From NCBI GenBank assembly GCA_945952425.1, contig CAMFIX010000102.1, positions 1 to 8,923 of the forward strand: a DNA stretch of 8,923 bases, read 5' to 3'. This DNA comes from an uncultured Pseudorhodobacter sp. GTDB lineage: Bacteria > Pseudomonadota > Alphaproteobacteria > Rhodobacterales > Rhodobacteraceae. Below the pieces are notes generated by a model. It was not told where the DNA came from and searched no databases. It saw only the letters and a list, made by a program, of their open reading frames with translations. How positions within the stretch are numbered: the stretch's first letter is position 1; each line of letters begins with the position of its first letter. This document shows, piece by piece, positions 6,086-8,923 of the stretch. Made by a program: the position numbers and the translations under genes.

Positions 6086-6819
6086 CCCTGGAAGGCCGCC
6101 ACCGCATCGGCACCGGCAGGCAGCCGCGCGGGCGCCGAGGGGTCGGTCGCCGCGCGCCAGACCGCCGCGGTCACATCCTCGGCCCGAGTCAGGGCGCCAG
6201 GGTCTTCGGCCCCGAAGCGGGCGAAGACCTCTTGCGCCAGCGCGCCATAGGCCTCGGGGATGCCCGTCATCCGCGCCTGGGCATTGGCGCCGAAGCGGGT
6301 CTCGGGCGCACGGCCCGGCAGGACGGTATGGGCGCGGATGCCGAAGGGGGCAAGCTCCAGCGCCAGCACTTCGGTAAAGGCATTCAGCGCGGCCTTGCTG
6401 GCGGTATAGGCCGACAGCAGGTGCAGGGGTTTCAGCGTGACCGAGGACGAGACGTTGACGATCACCCCCGCCCGCCGCGCCCGCATCTGCGACAGGACAG
6501 CGCGGATCAGCTCCATCGGGCCGAAGGTGTTGGTCGCGAAAAGCGCCTGCACCGCCTCGGGCGGGGTGCCCTCATGCGCGTTCAGCCAGCCGATGCCGGC
6601 ATTGTTCACCAGGACGTCGATGGGCAGCTTGGCGGTCTCGGCGATGCTGGCCGGGTCGGTGACATCCAAAGCGATGACGCGCATCCGGTCGGAGGTCGGC
6701 AGCAGCGCAGGATCTGGGCGGCGCATGGCGGCGATGACGCTCCACCCGCGGGCGTGGAAGCTGTGGGCGAGGTCGAGGCCGAAGCCGGAGGAGCAGCCGG
6801 TGATGAGGACGGTTTGCAT
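6082..6819 (-). CDS. Short-chain dehydrogenase/reductase (SDR), NADP-type, divergent from the AraC regulator
   Basis: A 245-residue SDR oxidoreductase of a different branch from the next two. TGCSSGFG is at 7-14, and R33-R34 at the end of beta-2 (AAMRRPD) suggest NADP(H). NNAG is at 72-75, and the catalytic set is N97, S125, Y138 and K142 (YTASK). The TGxSSGFG start and the LELAPFGIRAHTVLPG segment resemble the group containing 17-beta-hydroxysteroid- and retinol-dehydrogenase-like SDRs, which are often annotated only as SDR oxidoreductase. The substrate is unknown. I chose the ATG at 6819 because AAAGGAA lies 5 bases before it and the protein starts directly at beta-1; a TTG at 6864 would add 15 unlikely residues. 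The gene is head-to-head with an AraC-type regulator 91 bases away, its probable controller. Confidence 0.92.
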   Translation of the reverse strand: MQTVLITGCSSGFGLDLAHSFHARGWSVIAAMRRPDPALLPTSDRMRVIALDVTDPASIAETAKLPIDVLVNNAGIGWLNAHEGTPPEAVQALFATNTFGPMELIRAVLSQMRARRAGVIVNVSSSVTLKPLHLLSAYTASKAALNAFTEVLALELAPFGIRAHTVLPGRAPETRFGANAQARMTGIPEAYGALAQEVFARFGAEDPGALTRAEDVTAAVWRAATDPSAPARLPAGADAVAAFQG

Positions 6820-6842
6820 GGACGTTCCTTTCTGTGGAGCCC

Positions 6843-6893
6843 GGAATATGGACATGGCGAGCAAGACGATCTATGTGAGAAAGTCCGCATTCC
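6843..6893. promoter_or_regulatory. Inverted repeat in the SDR/araC divergent promoter region
   Basis: GGAATATGGAC at 6843-6853 and GTCCGCATTCC at 6883-6893 are inverted repeats matching at 9 of 11 positions, separated by 29 bases and with starts 40 bases apart. They lie in the 91-base space between the SDR (starting at 6819) and the AraC-type gene (starting at 6911). Two more GTCCG copies follow at 6904-6908 and 6913-6917. The wide separation suits two sites bound by a dimer or by DNA looping, as some AraC-family proteins do. That the neighbouring regulator binds here is inference. Confidence 0.45.
6849..6877 (+). promoter_or_regulatory. Possible promoter of the AraC-type gene
   Basis: TGGACA at 6849-6854 (5 of 6 to -35) and TATGTG at 6872-6877 (3 of 6 to -10) are 17 bases apart and read towards the regulator gene, with a start near 6884. 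The -35 box lies in the left arm of the inverted repeat and the start point in the right arm, so autorepression is plausible. The -10 box is weak. Confidence 0.3.
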
Positions 6894-6910
6894 TTGCGCC
6901 ATAGTCCGAA

Positions 6911-7804
6911 ATGTCCGACCCACTGACCCAGATCGTCACCTTGCTGCGCCCCCGCGCGCCCTTTGCCAAGCTCGCCAGCGCCGCGGGCGCGTGGCGGGTC
7001 AGGCGCGACGATCTGAGCGGCGTCTTCTATAACCTGACGCTGATGGGTCGCGCGGTCATGGTGGTGGGCGGCGAACGCATCGTGCTGGAGGCCGGGGATT
7101 TCGTGCTGGCGCCCGATGCCAAGGGCTTCGTGATGGAAAGCGACCCGGCGCCGCCTGCGGGGCGTTTCAGCACCCCGCGCATGGTCTCTCCCGGCCAGGC
7201 GCGGATCGGGGATGAGGCGCTGCCGGTGACGGTGCAGCAGCTGATCGGCCATTGCAGCTTTGGCGCGCGGGATGCGGGGCTGCTGGTCGGGCTCTTGCCG
7301 GGGCTCGTCGTGGTACGGGGGTCCGAGCGCCTGGGGATGCTGACGCGGCTGGTGGCGGAGGAGGCGCGGGCCGAACGCCCGGGGCGCGAGGTGGTGCTGG
7401 AGCGGCTGTTGGAGGTCTTGCTGATCGAGGCGATGCGCTCGGACACCGGGCCCGCCGCGGCGCCGGGCCTCTTGCGCGGTCTGGCGGATGCGCGGCTCTC
7501 GACCGTTCTGCGCGCGCTGCACGACGATCCGGGGCGGGCCTGGACGGTGGCAGAGCTGGCGCGGCGGGCGGGCCTGTCGCGCTCGACCTTTTTCACCCGG
7601 TTCGAGGCCCAGGTCGGCCGCCCGCCGATGGAGTATCTGACCGGCTGGCGGATGACCCTGGCCAAGGATTGGCTGGCCGCGGGTCAGCTTCGCAGCGCCG
7701 AGATCGCGGGGCGGCTGGGCTATGGCTCGGCCGCGGCCTTTGCCACGGCTTTTGCGCGGGAGGTGGGTCTGCCCCCCGCGCAATATGCTCGGTCTATAGC
7801 CTAG
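6911..7804 (+). CDS. AraC-family transcriptional regulator
   Basis: A 297-residue DNA-binding regulator. Residues 1-185 or so form a cupin-like sensor domain of the AraC cupin-6 type: the opening DPLTQIVTLLRPRA is typical, and VVGGERIVLEAGDFVLAP at 51-68 gives the beta-barrel pattern. Residues about 190-297 are the AraC DNA-binding domain. It has a first helix-turn-helix at about 211-231 (TVAELARRAGLSRSTFFTRF) and a second at about 262-282 (SAEIAGRLGYGSAAAFATAF), then FAREVGLPPAQYAR. The ATG at 6911 fits the usual family N-terminus although no clear ribosome-binding site precedes it, so translation may be weak or the leader very short. It is divergent from an SDR gene, a common arrangement in which such a regulator activates the oxidoreductase. 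The effector is unknown. Its stop shares CTAG with the convergent permease gene. Confidence 0.93.
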   Translation: MSDPLTQIVTLLRPRAPFAKLASAAGAWRVRRDDLSGVFYNLTLMGRAVMVVGGERIVLEAGDFVLAPDAKGFVMESDPAPPAGRFSTPRMVSPGQARIGDEALPVTVQQLIGHCSFGARDAGLLVGLLPGLVVVRGSERLGMLTRLVAEEARAERPGREVVLERLLEVLLIEAMRSDTGPAAAPGLLRGLADARLSTVLRALHDDPGRAWTVAELARRAGLSRSTFFTRFEAQVGRPPMEYLTGWRMTLAKDWLAAGQLRSAEIAGRLGYGSAAAFATAFAREVGLPPAQYARSIA

Positions 7805-8923
7805 TTCTGGTTCTGGCCCATCCGCTCGAAAGCGACCGGCGAGGCCGCCTTCAGCCGCAGCGACGCCAGCAGCCCGAGGACCGCCGCCAGGGGGATCAGC
7901 CCCGGCAGCACCCAGGCCAGGGCGCCGCCCGACGTCCCCGTCAGATCGCCGAAGTTGCGGTAGATATAGACGAAGAGCCCCGCCATGATCAGCCCCGAGA
8001 CCAGGGGCAGGATCAGCGTCGTCACCGGATTGCCGCCGCCCTGCTGGCGGAAGAAGGCGATGACGGCAAAGGCGGTCACGGTCATCATCCCCAGAACGCC
8101 GAGCGTGCCGATCTGGCTGATCCAGGTGAACATCTGCAGCACCGGGTCGAGGCCCAGCCCCGCAAAAACCGCCAGCACGATCAGCGCACCGATGGTCTGG
8201 ACCACGCTGCCGATATGGGGGCTTTCATGCGCCAGGTGGGTCTGGCCAAAGGCGGCTGGCAACAGCCCCTCGCGCCCCGCCACATAGGAATAGCGCGCGA
8301 TATAGTTGTGGAAGGCCGACAGCGCGGCGAACAGCGACGAGACCAGCAAGAGCCCCGCGACATTGGCCACCGTACCGCCCGCATAGCGCCCGGCGAGGTC
8401 GAAGAAGAAAACGGTCGGATCGGGCAGGCCCTGCAGCGTCGGCAAAAGCTTCTCGGCCCCGGTGCCCACGATCATCAGCCAGGTGGTGAAGATGAAGAAC
8501 AGCCCGATCATCAGCACCGAGAGATAGGTGGCGCGGGGAATGGTCTTCTCCGGCTCGCGCGCCTCTTCGGCATAGATCGTGGTCGCCTCGAAGCCGATGA
8601 ACGACCCAAGGCAGAACAGCACGGCCGCCGTCAGCGAGCCCGAGTTGAAGGCCGCCCCGTCGAAGATGTTCAAGGCCAGCCCGTGGTCACCGCCCTGCCC
8701 GATGATGGCAAAATCGACGACGAAGACGATCAGGTATTCCAGACCCACCAGCACGACCATGACCTTGGCCGAAAGATCGACCTGGCGATAGCCCAGCACG
8801 GCCACCAACAGCAGCGCCAGAAGGCTCCAGACATACCAGGGCAAGGTCAGGCCGAAGCCGCCGAAGACACCCGCGGCGACCCCGCCGAAGAGGCCGATCA
8901 GCCCGAATTGCATGGCGTTATAG
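7801..8923 (-). CDS. APC-superfamily amino-acid permease, N-terminus outside the window
   Basis: An inner-membrane secondary transporter of the amino acid-polyamine-organocation superfamily. It is open at the window edge: in-frame codons Y-N-A precede the Met at 8913, giving YNAMQFGLIG, a familiar internal APC segment, so that Met is not the start. About 373 residues are visible; roughly 80-110 should be missing, including the first helices that carry the substrate glycine motif. Numbered from that Met, the visible part has about 9-10 hydrophobic segments. These include the helix-6 signature GFEATTIYAEEA at 107-118 followed by PEKTIPRA, and ARYSYVAGREGLLP at 206-219. The short C-terminal tail is cytoplasmic (RLKAASPVAFERMGQNQN). 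The substrate is unknown, most likely an amino acid or amine. Its stop overlaps the araC stop by 4 bases; no promoter is visible. Confidence 0.92.
   Translation of the reverse strand, partial: YNAMQFGLIGLFGGVAAGVFGGFGLTLPWYVWSLLALLLVAVLGYRQVDLSAKVMVVLVGLEYLIVFVVDFAIIGQGGDHGLALNIFDGAAFNSGSLTAAVLFCLGSFIGFEATTIYAEEAREPEKTIPRATYLSVLMIGLFFIFTTWLMIVGTGAEKLLPTLQGLPDPTVFFFDLAGRYAGGTVANVAGLLLVSSLFAALSAFHNYIARYSYVAGREGLLPAAFGQTHLAHESPHIGSVVQTIGALIVLAVFAGLGLDPVLQMFTWISQIGTLGVLGMMTVTAFAVIAFFRQQGGGNPVTTLILPLVSGLIMAGLFVYIYRNFGDLTGTSGGALAWVLPGLIPLAAVLGLLASLRLKAASPVAFERMGQNQN

Noticed and set aside
4435..7032. Long + strand open frames opposite the three SDR genes
   Set aside because: These mirror the SDR reading frames; each SDR has full cofactor and catalytic motifs and ribosome-binding sites, whereas the opposite frames show none.
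8911..8913. ATG at 8913 as the true start of the APC permease
   Set aside because: The frame continues to the window edge, and YNAMQFGLIG is an internal APC segment; the first helices are missing, so the gene is only partial here.

Overview
The DNA is GC-rich (roughly two thirds G+C by eye), tightly packed and strongly biased to G or C at third codon positions. The proteins look like those of an alphaproteobacterium, most likely Rhodobacterales (Rhodobacter/Paracoccus-like). That placement is an impression from protein style, not a measured result. No RNA gene, insertion sequence, CRISPR array or origin was seen. No gene-free stretch exceeds 142 bases.

Layout. (1) Bases 1-2767, + strand: the 3' part of a dipeptide/oligopeptide-type ABC importer operon. 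It holds the end of the first permease, the second permease and two ATPases, joined by 8-, 4- and 8-base overlaps. The binding protein must lie outside the window if it is linked at all. (2) Bases 2768-4522, + strand: a hipBA-type toxin-antitoxin pair, meaning an XRE-family repressor followed by a full-length HipA-like kinase with a 4-base GTGA overlap. The 142-base AT-richer leader carries four copies of an 11-base operator-like element around a good sigma70-like promoter. (3) Bases 4519-6819, - strand: three short-chain dehydrogenase/reductases (SDRs). The two furthest downstream form one unit with its own promoter and a dyad operator. The third is divergent from (4) an AraC-type regulator at 6911-7804 (+), with an inverted repeat in the shared 91-base intergenic region. 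(5) Bases 7801-8923, - strand: most of an APC-superfamily amino-acid permease, cut at its N-terminal end by the window edge.

How the parts work together. The importer genes should make one uptake machine. HipB should neutralise HipA and repress its own operon. The AraC regulator probably controls itself and the adjacent SDR. The other two SDRs look separately controlled, probably by a regulator not in this window. Substrates of the transporters and SDRs cannot be read from the sequence.

The most noteworthy signals are regulatory: the four-element array before hipB, the TGTCG dyad cluster inside a TTGACA promoter before the SDR pair, and the araC/SDR inverted repeat. In addition, both convergent gene junctions end in the same 4-base CTAG stop-codon overlap. 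All protein families here are known; I found no clear evidence of a wholly new system.
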